Assembly (NCBI GenBank): GCA_040357565.1
Contig: JBDODJ010000005.1
DNA from: Cercozoa sp. M6MM
Lineage: Eukaryota; Endomyxa: Ascetosporea
Length of the DNA: 64,000 nt
Reading direction: 5' to 3' (one strand)
A program made the translations under genes and the position numbers. Below the pieces are notes generated by a model, which saw only the letters and a list, made by a program, of their open reading frames with translations, did not search any database and had not been told where the DNA came from. This document shows positions 13,046 through 25,339 of this stretch, piece by piece; the stretch's first letter is position 1, and every line of letters starts with the position of its first letter.

Positions 13046-13858
13046 ATGAACAGTTCAGACATTCAAGTGCACGCGATCCGCGTAAAGCCTCATGGTGTGC
13101 CTGTGTTTGCAAATCAATGTTGTTGCAGTGCTTTCGTATCGGTGCTCTTGTGAAAACAGATGGGCCGTTGACGGCACCTCTTCGGCTGGAAATCGACTAT
13201 TCATCGAGCGCGGCACTCGCCCGTCCGTTGTGGTCGTTGCAGGTACCGCTTTGTGGGTACCGTGCAGTCTGTGTTTGCTCTAACTCTCCGACTGCAGTTC
13301 GTGGCCGATGTTGCGGCGACAAGACATGTCGTGTCACTGCTGGAACAGGAAGCTGCCGAGCCGATCGACGCGCACCAACGGGTATAGTTTTTTTAGTGCA
13401 TGTGCCTGTGTGTTTTAGTGCACAAGCGAAACGCAGGTAACGTTCGTGTTCGAGACGGCGCAGCTTCTGCCGGAGGCCGAAGTGGCCGGCAGAGAGGACA
13501 CTCTGCTCAACATGGCCATGCTGTCCGCCATGCTGCACGACACTGTACGCTTTGAGTTCCATCAATCCAGGTGGTCTGTTATGACGTGTGTCTTTATAGG
13601 AACCAAAGGAACTGCCGCTACTCACGATTAATTTCATCGTTGCTGTCACCAAGGGTACCACCGACTCTCGAAGTGTGTCCTCCTCACCTCTACACTATGC
13701 ATTTCTACAGGTGAAAACGGCGAACTGTAAGCACACAACTCTTGTGGATTCTGTATTTAATTGACTGACTGGTCGAGAAACGGAGTGTGTGTGTGTGTCT
13801 GCGCAGTCAACGGGAGATTTACAATCCACTCGAGGAAAACACTGTCAGTGCCGCCTAG
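13046..13858 (+). CDS. Conserved-looking small protein, function unknown
   Basis: Seven exons join in frame from ATG 13046 to TAG 13856-13858. The introns keep phase throughout and begin GTGTTT, GTACCG, GTATAG, GTACGC, GTACCA and GTAAGC. Ordered segments include IQVHAIRVKPHGVP, CFRIGALVKTDGPLTAP, FVADVATRHVVSLLEQE, VTFVFETAQLLPEAEV, LPLLTINFIVAVTKGENGE and YNPLEENTVSAA. Alternating hydrophobic strands suggest a small beta-sandwich fold. No signal peptide or membrane helix is visible. I do not recognise the family. It lies head-to-head with the SAP gene and tail-to-tail with LCMT1. Confidence 0.65.
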
Positions 13859-14132
13859 GGTCGGCGTTGTCTGCTCCTTGCCCGTCCAGCCGATCCAACT
13901 GAACACTTATTCACGTGTTTAGTTTTTAATCCGAAAAAAAAAACTAAATTTGACTAACCGTAACTTAAATCGACGCGAATCAAAACAGCCGAGCATTTCG
14001 TTCAGTTTAATTAAATCAAGCGGAGAAAATTGACGCGGGTCTAAACGACGGCTCTTATCGAATTCGCGCCATCCGATCACATGAGTGGCCAGTTTGACAA
14101 CCTTCGTCCAGTTCCGATTGGGGTCGTTAAAC

Positions 14133-15366
14133 TCAGTCGAAAACGAGTTCGCCATCCTCGAAATCCGATTCGACGGCGACTGGCTGTGGTAGGAAGCTGA
14201 AACTCGACGCATCGAGTAGCGTCGTCTTGTTGAGTCCCTACGAGAGGAGACACAGTGTGGTTGCATATGATAGACAAACTCAATAGACTCAAACAAAGAA
14301 AGGGTGGTACAAAGGAGATCATGTAGTGCTGTTGAAACAAGTGGAATTCTTCGAATTCGTCAAAGATCTCTCTCGTGGCAGCGTGTCGCGTCAGTTCGGC
14401 AGGCAAGTAGTCGCTCGACACGCTGTTCATGTCTCCTGCCAGGTAACGGATAGGACGAGTATAACGTGTGTCAAAGGGAAGGGACGGCAGCAGACAGCAA
14501 GGTACTGGCATGCACGTGCTGGAATCCAGCGTCGCGGAGTCGCTGCTGTTGCGACACGAGCGTCGGAAACGCCAGGTAACTCGGCAGTTCGATTCCGCGC
14601 TGTTGCCGCAGATTCTCACGCATCGTGCGTCCGAACGGCGTCTCTGGCAGGATCTGGGAGTGTGTGTGTATGTCAGGGAGAAAGTGGGCAAAGATAGTAA
14701 GAGCGTAGAGGATCGAACCTGCTCGTAGATAGCGATGGCACTTTCGTCCATGGAGCCGGCGAACTCGAGCCACTTCCTGGAGTGTTCCACTTGCATGTAG
14801 ATAAAGACGCACTCACTCAGAAACAGAGTCGGCAGCGACGTGTCCAAACCGGCGTCCAGTAGTGCCTGCTTGCATTGCTCGAACTGCGCCAGGTCGCCTG
14901 CGCACAGTCGGTACCGCTCGTCGCGCACACTGTCCTGACCGAACTCGACGCGGTCGGTCAGGTGCTCGCGCAGTGCGCTGCCGCTGGCGTCCTGAGCCGT
15001 CAGCAGCGACACCTTGTGCTGAGTCATGCGCGCAAAGTCGATTTCGAACATGCGGAACATGCGCTTGCTTGTTTTGCTCTACGTGCACACATTATAACAT
15101 ACAAGCACACACACATACACATATGTATACACATACACAATACTATATGGTATACGGAGTGTGTGTAGATAAACACTACGTATTTTCGGGCGAGTCGAAA
15201 GTACAGCGAGTCCAAGCCGGCGCCCAGAGACACAATCTGCGTCGGCGAGTTGGTCGACTCGATGAACTCGCAGCACAGACGCTCAAAGGCGGCGACACGC
15301 ACAAAGTAGCCGCGGTTGATCACCGGGGCCCTACCTCACTTGATAGGTATCGGACACTCCTCGGTC

Positions 15367-15419
<53 letters not shown>

Positions 15420-15429
15420 NNNNNNNNNN

Positions 15430-15479
<50 letters not shown>

Positions 15480-15645
15480 AAGAGAGAGAACACAGAACGC
15501 ACCGTTTCGCCTTCTGTCGCGCCAGGTGTTGAATGAACGGGTCGTCGATGTAGCCCTTGGCAGCACATGAGACCTTGCACAACAGGGCGTCGTTTGCCGT
15601 GTTTTGCACCACACCTGGCGGCGATGTCTCGCTGACGTCCGACAT
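14133..15645 (-). CDS. LCMT1: Leucine carboxyl methyltransferase 1 (PP2A methyltransferase)
   Basis: Methylates the C-terminal leucine of the PP2A catalytic subunit using S-adenosylmethionine, controlling holoenzyme assembly. ATG 15645 begins MSDVSETSPPG. Family landmarks are KGYIDDPFIQHL (15535-15570), VINRGYFVRV (15295-15325), the SAM-binding IVSLGAGLDSLYFRL (15185-15230), FEIDFARMTQHK, TLFLSECVFIYM (14810-14845), IAIYEQ, PFGRTMRENLRQQRG and a final EEFHLFQQHYMISF. The order and spacing match human LCMT1. A (GA)n intron with an N gap sits after the first coding exon. The stop is at 14133-14135, after an exon ending SDFEDGELVFD. It shares a 274 bp divergent promoter with UFD1. Confidence 0.93.
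15370..15485. repeat. (GA)n microsatellite with a 10-N gap
   Basis: GA tract interrupted by N at 15420-15429, wholly inside the first intron of LCMT1. In the LCMT1 sense strand it is a CT tract, so it may serve as a polypyrimidine stretch. Confidence 0.95.
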
Positions 15646-15919
15646 CTCACTTAAGTCGGTATTCACGCACCGCTGCTTACAATGGTTACTCTAACAGGCA
15701 CGGGTCGGCTTGCAAAACTTGATCAATTTTTGATTCGGAGTTTGGAGAGTCGATGGCACTATGGCAAGAAGGCGAGTGAAACGCTGCAAATTTTTAGCAG
15801 TTGAGAATAAAAGGCATTTAAGTGGTTGACAGCACGTAGAGAAATTATCGAGAGCTGAGTGGTTTTGCTAATTCTTTTTTCCGCCGGGTTTGCTTGATTT
15901 TTATCGTGCTTTTTGCAGC
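15646..15919. promoter_or_regulatory. Shared promoter region of LCMT1 and UFD1
   Basis: 274 bp between the two start codons on opposite strands. A T-rich tract ending TTTTTGCAG lies immediately before the UFD1 ATG and may be a 5' UTR intron acceptor. Confidence 0.5.
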
Positions 15920-17849
15920 ATGAACTTTTTCGGGTTTGGCTTCGGTGACGGCAGGCAACAAGGTCACGGAGCAGTGGCAGCAGCGGCGCCAGCTGCGCCG
16001 GGTGCCTTCTCGCGCGCCTTCCGCGTACTTTCGATGGCCTTCTCGGAGAACACGGAACATCACCGGTATAGTGGACTCTCTGTTTGATAGTTTTGCTGTG
16101 TTAGACGCGCGTGTGTGCATGTAGGTTGGAGAATGGCGACAAAGTGGTGCTGCCGCAGTCAGCGATGCACACGCTGTCGCGACTCAACGTGCAGTACCCG
16201 ATCGTGTTCCGCGCGGAGACTGCCGACGGCACTCGGCACATCTACTGCGGCGTTATGGAGTTCACTGCCCCAGAGGTACACTGTTTTTGCGCAAATGAAA
16301 AGGTGGAAGGATAGATGGGAGTGGTAAACTGGTGGATCGCATGTAGGGCACGGTGTACATGCCGTACTGGATGATGCAAAACCTCCGCATCGACAACAGC
16401 GACTTGGTGCAGCTACAAAATGCATCGTTGAGCAAGGGCACTTTTGTGCAGTTTCAGGTACACCTGCTTTCTCCTTTTTTATCCTATATTATTTGAATGT
16501 GCTATGGACAGCCGCACGAGTACGAGTTCACGCAGCTGGCCAACCCAAAGGCAGTGCTGGAGCGCGCCATGCGTGCCTACACGGTGCTGACTCAGGGCAC
16601 CACGATCAAGATCCAGCACGCTGATCGGGACTACCTGATCGACGTCGTAGAGACTCGGTAGAATTTCCATGCTACCCCTTTAAACACTACCTTATGGTAC
16701 CAAATTATGCTGCAGGCCGGGTGACGCCGTCTCGGTGATTGAAACCGATCTTAACGTTGACTTTGCACCGCCCAAGGACATTGTAGTCTTCTCTAGATAT
16801 GGAAGGTCAGACCGTGTATATTCTCTTGTTTTGCACAGGCCATCCACGAGGCCAAGTGGAAGAAGGAGGCTGAGGCAAAGGCGGTACACTCAGTTAGCCC
16901 TGCCCCGCCTCTTTACCCTTCACCCCTTTATCCCTTTACCCCCCCCCCCCCGTAGAAAAAAGAACAAGAGAGTTCACACGAAGAAGACGACGCCGTTGCC
17001 AAAAAACAGGTGTGTCTTTTCTTAATCTATTCATTTGAATCTAATGTTTAATGTGTATGGGTGCGCAGGCCTACTTTTCCAAGTTCTCGGGTGGACACCG
17101 TCTCAGTGGCAACACTGTCGGCACGCCTATCGATGCCACCACCGCACAGGTAGACCCCTCTTCCTTTTGTCTATATGTGTATGCATTTATGTATATATAT
17201 CTGCAGAAGAAGAAACCGACGTTGCAGAGAACTACGGATTTGCGTGCCGTGCATCGACGTGCTCCTGGTACTTTCTTTACCCACCTTCTCCGTTATACAC
17301 CGCTTATCCCCCCCACACACACACACACACACACATACACACACACACACACACATACACACACACACACACACACAGCTGGCAAGAGTGCCACACGCAC
17401 GGAAGTTGTCGGCAAGATTCGTTACCATTACAGGTAGGAGTACCTTACCCTTCCCTTACTCTTCCTTACTCTTCCTTGCTCTTCCTTACTCTTCTTACTC
17501 TTTACCCCCCCCCCCCCCCCCCCCGCTCCACTCAGAGACGGCAAGGTCGTGCGCCGGGAGCGAATTGCCGAAAGCGAGGCACTCGGTCTCTCTTCTGGCT
17601 GGGGTACCCCACTCCTCTGTTATGCATACTCTCACTGAGGTAACATGTGTGTGTGTGTGTTTGTGTGTGTGTGTTGCAACTGGCACAGGCGAATCCAACC
17701 CGGGCTCAGCGACGGCGGCGCCCGTGAAAGCCTCAAAACGTGGTCTGCCGCTCGGTCGGCGTGCTGCCGCCTCGGCGAGGAAAACCGCGGCAACGACGTC
17801 ACAGCCGAAGAAGGATTGGCGCCAGTCCTCCGGTTACTCGCTGAAATAG
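15920..17849 (+). CDS. UFD1: UFD1, ubiquitin-binding cofactor of Cdc48/p97
   Basis: UFD1 pairs with NPL4 to recruit ubiquitylated clients to the Cdc48/p97 unfoldase (ERAD, proteasomal extraction). Exons give [11 protein letters not shown], then the UT3 domain: [20 protein letters not shown] (16137-16195), [24 protein letters not shown] (16350-16390), [15 protein letters not shown] (16540-16585) and [16 protein letters not shown] (16717-16765). These follow the human order closely (CGVLEF, WMMQNLL, NPKAVLE, CDMNVDF). The C-terminal half is basic and low-complexity, with [13 protein letters not shown] and a final Lys/Arg/Ala-rich exon ending GYSLK. Introns there carry (CA)n at 17310-17378 and long C runs. 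It is convergent with the next gene. Confidence 0.93.
16938..16952 (+). repeat. C homopolymer before a 3' splice site
   Basis: C run ending just before a GTAG acceptor in UFD1. Similar runs precede acceptors at 17504-17523, 23120-23137, 23385-23397, 24385-24398, 42710-42720 and 55143-55157. They look like polypyrimidine tracts made only of C. Confidence 0.8.
17310..17378. repeat. (CA)n microsatellite in a UFD1 intron
   Basis: CA tract with TACA interruptions ending at the acceptor CACACAG; intronic. Confidence 0.9.
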
Positions 17850-18194
17850 ACCCCCGGCACGTCAGGTCCTTGCTACGATAGTCGAGCTTCCCAGCTTCAA
17901 GTTGCAACTGTAATTGTCCCCAGCGCAGTTCGTTAGTTCAATCTATAGATAGGACTGCAGGGGAACTACTTAGTTGGTTTCCTCTAAGACTCAACTAACT
18001 ACTAGTCCTCGCATGCTAAATTTATCAGTGGTTATAGATGTCCAGTCTCATTTATGATTTTGTCGTTGCCTCATCCGTATCCAGCTTCAGCTTCCTTGAA
18101 ACTGCGCCATCGATGGCGTGCGGATATCGGTCAGTCAGTCATATGCATATCACAGTCAATCCATACTATGGACGTTCAGTTACATCGAGTCAGT
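17850..18194. other. Convergent spacer with a dispersed repeat copy
   Basis: 345 bp between the stops of UFD1 and the next gene. At 17955-17994 it holds a segment whose reverse complement resembles 51487-51530, another tail-to-tail spacer. No gene seen. Confidence 0.55.
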
Positions 18195-19833
18195 TCACAC
18201 CAAGCCATACAGAGTCGGGACAAGCGACAGTTCCGTGCGTCTGCTCCAAACCTGCAAAAACATTGCGATTTCGTCGGTGAACTCCAACACAGCTTGCTGA
18301 ATGTCGTCGTACACCCCCTCGTGCTCGCTGTCAAGCGAAGGTTTATCACGCTGCAAGACCCCCCTCCATTCTTGCAATCACAATACCTGAAAACGGAGTC
18401 ATTGCGCGCCGCACGCAAGTCGTCCAGTTCTGCAACCAATGGTCGCAATAAGAGGTCACAAGACAAAGTCGTTGTTTCTCCAGACGGCAGATAGAACGAC
18501 ATCTCGGATTTCAGCAACCTCTCGCGCAGTTCTTTCGTCGGAATTGCAGAGTACTGAGCCAAAAACCAAACATGCTAGCGAACAGACCCAAATGAAACCG
18601 GAAAAAGCAGAAAACAACTTACAAGAGCAAACAAGGCGAAGATACGGCCACTAAAACTGCGCTTGTCTGTTCGCAAGGTGTCTGCACTCTGCAAGATCTT
18701 CTGCAGCAACCAGTCGGGCTGCAGCTCGTACAGAAACGCAACGTGTCGCGCCACGAGACCCCAAGCAACGGGCCGAAAACTCTTCTTCCAGGCACTGTTG
18801 CGAAAGATGTGAAAGTGCAGCAGCTCGAAGCCGCTGGTGTCGTTCACGCCCGTCGGTGGCCGCAGTTTCTGCCGCAGCGAGTCCTTGAACTCGTAAATCT
18901 CATTCAGCACGCTGCCGATTCGATCGATGTCATCGGAGCACGCGCACTTGGCAATCTCATGCAGTGACGGCAACTCAAAACGCGACACCGCGCCGTGAAA
19001 TGCGTCCGACTCGTCAGCAGCTGCCTCTCTCAGACGAGCAAACAGGTGCGCGTACAAGTCTCTCTCAAACTCGTTCGGTCGCTGCAGAATCGACACCGTG
19101 ATATCGCCTGTCAGATACATCCATGCAACCCTAGTGCGGTCAAACTAGTGGTCAGATTACTTGTCCAGCGGAAAGTGGACCACCCCCCCCCCCCCAGAGG
19201 TACTGACAGGTACCCGGAGAGGCAGCAACGCACGTGAGCCAGCCGTCGAGCGCAGTGACTGAGCGTGCTGACGACATCAAACTGAGTCGAGGCAACCAGC
19301 GCTTGTTGTCAAGACGAATCAACGCCGCTTGCTGCACTCGCGTCATCTGTCCGACCGCTTGGTACAAGAAAACCGGGAATTCGGACACGAGCGACAGTTG
19401 TCTCGCCGTGTGCCGCGTGCCCTCACCTGCGCGGAAAAATACCATTGCAAACACTATTGGAACTTGACAAAACGGAATGAAACGTAAATTTACCATCACG
19501 ATCGTCGAATGAAGGCGGAAGAACCAAAAAAGGAAACAAACACGCGGCGACAGGAACGGGATAGAGAGGAGACTGGACCCGAAGTCGTATGTGCCCATCG
19601 AACGCGTAGAGCAAGCAGTCCAACACGCGGTACAAGCGATCAAAGCGACCACGTGAAACCTGCAAGTTCTTTCCTGCCAGGCGGATCTTCTCAGCGGCAT
19701 CTGGGTCGATATCCGACAACGAGACCTTGCAGGCACGGAGCCACTCAAAGTCGATGGAGGCATCCACAGCGAGTTGCTTGAAAACACGCGTCATCAGCGC
19801 GACCACCTCATGCTCTTCTTGATTCTGCACCAT
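18195..19833 (-). CDS. Unrecognised helical protein
   Basis: ATG 19833 (MVQNQEEHEVVALM) to the stop at 18195-18197 (LYGLV). The exons are leucine-rich, charged and probably all helical: FDRLYRVLDCLLYAFDGHIR near 19590, SEFPVFLYQAVGQMTRVQQ near 19370, NEFERDLYAHLFARLREAA near 19030, IDRIGSVLNEIYEFKDSLRQ near 18900, VAFLYELQPDWLLQKILQS near 18720 and DDIQQAVLEFTDEIAMFLQ near 18290. No signal peptide, membrane helix or catalytic motif is visible. A G-run (sense strand) follows a donor near 19183-19195. I do not recognise the family; a scaffold or tethering-type subunit is only a guess from composition. Confidence 0.6.
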
Positions 19834-20210
19834 ATCTTGCAGCCTCTACACGCCAAACTCTTCCGGTTTTGCAGCAGGAGAGGCTGCAGAAAGAAAAATA
19901 GCACATTCAGCATAAACCCAACACATTGTTATTAAAACAGACTCGTACCCTGCGATCGCGACTCCGCGCAACTCTCTGCGAATTTACAACAAGACTGAGT
20001 TCAATTGAGTGACCAGAAAGTGTGCAAACAGCAGACATCTGTCCTGAGAAACTTGTACGAATAAATATTTGAAACTGATTGACGTAACCAGGCCTGCCGC
20101 TCTGAGGACCTACTTTAGAGCAGTTTCTCATTCAGCGCAAGTAGCTGTGGTAACAGACTCACGCAAAACTGTGCGCAGTAGCAAAAGGCGACAACGACGA
20201 CTCAGCGAAC
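19834..20210. promoter_or_regulatory. Tandem spacer upstream of the unknown gene and downstream of uS5
   Basis: 377 bp, one of the few same-strand junctions in the window. It should hold the uS5 3' end and the promoter of the gene at 18195-19833. No exon seen. Confidence 0.45.
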
Positions 20211-21155
20211 TTACTCGTTCGAGAGAGCGTACATCTGCATCGGCGACATCTGGTACGAGTTCTCGGCCCAGGTGTCCGGCGACAGGAAGGTCGACGTCTT
20301 GGACAGAGCGTTGTACGTGGCACCGAGCACGTTGCCGACGGTGCGCGTCGAGCCGCGCGACGACGTGTAGACGTCCTTGACACCGGCGAAGGCGAGGATC
20401 TTCTTCGGCACCGGCGAGGCGACGAGGCCCGTACCCTGCGGGGCCGGGATGAGGCGCATGCGGACCGAACCGCACTTGCCCGTCACCTTGGTCGGCACGG
20501 TGTGCGGCTTGCCGAACACCGGGCCCCAGTAGCCGAGCTTGACCGGGATCAGGTTGGTCTTGGCGTTGTCCGTGGCACCGCGGATGGCGAGCGTCGTCTC
20601 CTTGGCGCACTTCGAGCCGAAGCCGACGTGGCCGTTCTTGTCACCGACGATAACGAAGGCCTTGAAGCGCGTGCGCTGACCAGCCGAGGTCTGCTTCTGC
20701 ACCGGCATGATCTTGATCAGCTCGTCCTTGATACCCGGGACCAGCTTGTCCACGATCTGGTGCTCCTTGATCGGGAGGGCGAAGTGGAACACCTGCATCA
20801 CACACAGAGAAATCACAAAAACCATCACACGACATCTCACACAGAAGACAACACAGAAAATACACAACAATCCCACAACACAAAACGCACCTGGTCAATC
20901 GTCTTGATGTGACCGGCAGCGACCAGACGGCCGAGCTTGGTGAGCGGCGTCCACTCCTTACCGCGACGCGGGCCGCCCTTCTTCTTGTTGAAACCACCCT
21001 TGTGTCCTGCACAAGCGGGAAAACATACTCAGCACACCAGAACCTCACCGCACGCACACACCAATGTCGACCAATTTCGAGTGCAACCGCATGCGGCGAA
21101 AAATCACGACAAACGCGCAAAATTTGGGCATAGTGACAGGAAGCATACCAGACAT
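20211..21155 (-). CDS. RPS2: 40S ribosomal protein uS5 (RPS2)
   Basis: Three exons, 21155-21149, 21006-20891 and 20792-20211, give 234 residues of small-subunit protein uS5, which helps decoding fidelity at the mRNA entry site. Landmarks are [69 protein letters not shown] and a final [15 protein letters not shown]. The first coding exon is only 7 nt (ATGTCTG). Codon use is strongly biased to C/G-ending codons. It is divergent from CENP-C, with 260 bp between start codons. Confidence 0.97.
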
Positions 21156-21415
21156 TATTGAACCACAGATTTAATTGCCACGCAGCACAATTTGTGTCGG
21201 TGTGAGGCTTGGGGAATTTCTTTAATATTTTTTCCGACCGGGTCCATTTGTGCCTGTCTGAGCGCTCCGCTTTTCTTGTGCTAAACGCATCTATGGACGG
21301 GCTGGAGCGTGTTCTGCCAAATATTACAGGGTGGCTGGCCGTGCAGATCGCCTGTAGCGAGCGATAAGTTTGCTCGTTGGAAGTTGGGACACAACGCCAC
21401 ACCTCCCAACTTCGC
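21156..21415. promoter_or_regulatory. Shared promoter region of uS5 and CENP-C
   Basis: 260 bp between opposite-strand start codons. It couples a constitutively high ribosomal gene to a kinetochore gene. I see no clear TATA box. Confidence 0.5.
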
Positions 21416-24400
21416 ATGAGCGCAGCGACAGCGATAGCTCGCACGGCCGGCGAGAAGGAGGTGTGCACTGCATTATACATTTGTGCCGTTGTTTACGCGT
21501 TATTATGTGTCTGTAAAGGCGGTGCAACAAGCCCTGTCGCTGCTGCCGGCGTTGACTGACCTGTCGCTGCCTGCGCTGACTGAAGAGGTCGAAGAGGAGG
21601 TGAGTCTACCCACTGTGGCTACTTCTTGTCTGCGAATGTGTCTATTTGTACAGTACGAAAGCGAGATCGAAAGCGAGTGGGAAACCGTGTCGGAAAGCAG
21701 CGAGGAAGAGGATGACACTGCCGGTATGTTGGTGTGTATTCATGCCTGTCTGTATGTTTGTATGTTTGTCTGTGGGGGTGCGCAGGCCACACACTGAGCA
21801 CAACGCAAAGCACTGCATCAGGCAGTGCCAGTGTCAGTGCGAACAAGGCTGTCGGTGACACTGCCGAAGGTACTGCCGAAGGTACTGCCGACAACGAGCA
21901 GCGGCAGCAGGAGGAAGAGGACGAGGAAGAAGAGGCCGGTCTGCGACACACCTCGCTCGTCGAACTCGAGGGTACTCACCCCTTTACCCTGTACTCCCCT
22001 TTACTCCTTTTACCCCTCCCTCAGAGAAGAGAAAGCACACGCTGCGGCGTCGCTCTGCCCCGGCGCAGGTGCACGTGACGCCGCTCCCTGGCGACGACGT
22101 CACGGATGTCACCACGGTGTGTCGCTCTTTTGTTTGCCCCACCCCCTTACCCGCCTGTTTATCCCTTTGCTCCTCGCCAGACACACACGCACGCGATGAG
22201 TCACATTCCGCTGCAGTCGACGGCGTCGGTCGTCGCCGAGGCGCGTGCGAGTTTCCATTACGAGGTGCTGCCGGAGTCGCCCAATGTGGCCTCGCCTGCC
22301 AATAGTCCTTCGCCTAGGTATGTGCTGCTTTCCCCTTTACCCCTACCCTTTACCCCTTATCCCTACCCTTTACCCTTACCCCCTACCCCTACCCTTTACC
22401 CTTACCCCTACCCTTTACCCCACCTGTTCTTCTAGACGATCACCCGGACGGACGCCACGGACGTTCAAGCGTGTACCACGAACTACCAAGGTATTTAACC
22501 CCCCACCCTTTACCCCTTACCCCTTACCCCCACCCTTTACCCCCACCCCTCTCCACAGCGGCCTTCGCGTCGCGGTCGCGGTTTGTTCGCCAACGTTGTC
22601 GACGACGACGTGTCGCCTCTGCCGGTACACACACACGCACCCTTAATTTGTCCCACTTGGTGTCCGCATGGACCGTCACAATCGGACTGTGGTTTTGTTA
22701 AGGACGCGTCGACTGCGGTGCACTCCTTGCTGACGCCGCAGGCCGTGCAGCGACGCGAGGCGAAAGCGGCGGTACAACACGCTTGTCTGTGCGGACACAT
22801 TGGTTCTCTGTGGGCGCACTTGTCTGGTGGACACACTTGTTCACTGTATCTGCAGGTACGCCGAAAGTCGCCGAAACTGCCGCTCGCTGAGATGGACAAA
22901 AACTCGGCCTCGGAGGGTCAGCAAGGTATCTACCTCCTCTTACCCCTGTCCCTCTCACCCCTTGCCCCGTCTTACCTCTGCCCCATCTTACCCCTGCCCC
23001 ATCTTACCCCCTGCCCCATCTTACCGCCTGCTCCTCTTACCCTTTAACCCCTATCCCCCCAGTGGTACGTGTGACGGAGACAAGACCGGCACCGCGCACG
23101 CAGACAGAGCGGTAGTTTTACCCCCCCCCCCCCCCCGGGGGCGAGTACGTGCGTGACCCAAGTGACCCAAGTGATGACTGTGACTACTGGACAGGTGGGT
23201 GCGGCATATGGAGCAGCAGCAGTGGCAGCGAAACGCGGCACGTGCGCGCGCTTCGCTCAGTTCACAGCAGCAGCAGCACGTGCATCAGCGGCACCGCGAG
23301 GCACATCTGCGCAGTCACGTGGTAGCTCATTGCCCCCACCCTCATCACCCGGTCCCTCTTGCCCCTCCCCTTTGCAGATTTAGCCCCCCCCCCCCCCCAG
23401 CAGACGCAGGAGGACGGAGCCACAGGTTTATCCGTGGATATCGACGTGCCGCGCGTGGAACCGCTGCGCGACCCGCTCGTTTCGGAGTCGCTGCCGTCGC
23501 ATGGGTCGCCTCACATACCTGAGGTTGCCCCTCTCCCTTACTCCTTACTCCTGACCTCTTCTTATTTCCTTGACTCTACCCCTTTTCCCCACTTACCCTT
23601 CCCCTTACCCTTGCCCCCCTCCCAGATCTACGACGACTTTGACCACGAGGAGCGAAGTGACTCGTCCGACAGCGACGGTGTCAATGATGGCGATCGCATC
23701 AGTGATCACAAGAGTGATCACAGTGACCGCAAGAGTGATCGCAGTGATCGCAAGGATGATCGCAGTGATCGCAAGAGTGATCGCGGCGGGGACGGTGACA
23801 GGGACGACGTGCACGACACCGTCTACGGCGACCGCAGCGACATTGAGCTGCCCGACATGGACATGCACTCGGTACCCCTTACCCCCCCCCCCCCCCGCCC
23901 ACGTCACACTTTCTACCCCTATGCCCCGTATCCTCTGACTGTAGGATATTGACATTGACATGCCGCCGACCTTTGACGAGCACATCCGCGTGGACACAAA
24001 AAACAACGATAGCGACAACGCTGATCTGCCTTCGATCGATATGCCCGACTACGACGTGTCTGAGGAGGTTTGCCCCTCCTCACCCTCCTCGCCCTCCTCA
24101 CCCTTCCTAGCCGATATCCTTGTTTGTTTGTAGGAACGAATAGAGCCAGCAGAGTCGGTGAAACAAGAGCCAGCAGAACCGTATTATTTTGGCTCTTTTC
24201 GTATGTTTGTATATTGGACAGTAACGCACCCTTAACTAAAGCAGGGAGGATGTGCCGCTGTCGCCGAAAAAAGAAGCCGACGAAGCGAAAACTAAGCCGA
24301 AAAAACGCTCACGTCGCGTCAAAAAAACACCGCTCGATTTTGTCAATGTGACCGATACTCCACGTGGTACAACATTACCCATCACCCCCCCCCCCCCATT

Positions 24401-25303
24401 TTACTCGACCTGCGCAGACTCGAACGGCCGGAGACGGAGCACGGTGCGCTGTCCCAGGGAGGTTAAGGAGATAAATGGCACGTGTATGTGTGCAGAGGAA
24501 CCGGCAGCCGCCGCTGCGGTACTGGCTCAATGAGAAGCCCGTGTACCAGCGCACCTTCGAAGGCATGGGCACGCTGCTGCCGACTGTACAGTCCATCGGT
24601 GCCCACTGTTTCTTCCCTTCCTCTGTATCTCAATCTTTCTATCCCTATTTGCTCTTCTGGTCTGTCAGAGCTGCTCTCGGTGGTCGATCTCACCAACGAC
24701 AGCGATGACGACGATAAACGACCGCGGAAGAAACGCCGCAAGACTGTCCAAAAGAAACCGACAGCGACGGCCAAGCCGAAAAAGAAGAAAACAACAGCGA
24801 AAGTCTCTGGCAAAACTGCCAAGTCTAAACGGTCGAAAAACGCCAAAAACGACAAATCAGAACCAGTCGCGGCCAAAACGGCGAAAAAAGCGAAAGTTTC
24901 GACGAAAAAGCCGCGGAAAACACAAAAATCCAAGGGCAGGCCGCAGCAGGAGAAACAACGCAAAAGGCGTAACAAACCCAAGGAAGCAGGTGAGTTAAGC
25001 AGGTTGGGGGGGTGTTTCTCAGTTGGGGGTGCATTCGAATTATCTTGATTTGTTTTGTTTTTTCTTGTTGGCAGAAAAAGCGAACTGTGAGGCTGTTCTC
25101 GCCACGCGGATTGGACGTTACACGCATGATGGCACCTTGGAGCATGTCAACGAGAGTTTCTCGTCTCAAAGAGTGCCCGCTTTTTCGGTTCCAGTTCTTG
25201 TGTTCGTGTTTTGGACGTTTGTGTGTGTTAACAGGTACTGTGGCGACCGGCGGATTTGCCAAGAATGGCACCGCTCGGCGAAGAGTCGCAGGTGCCGGGA
25301 CGC

Positions 25304-25339
<36 letters not shown>

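Noticed and set aside
22322-23060. Interstitial telomere from TTACCC-like repeats
   Set aside because: The repeats are irregular, alternate with exons and always lie between a donor and an acceptor; they are expanded intronic pyrimidine tracts.
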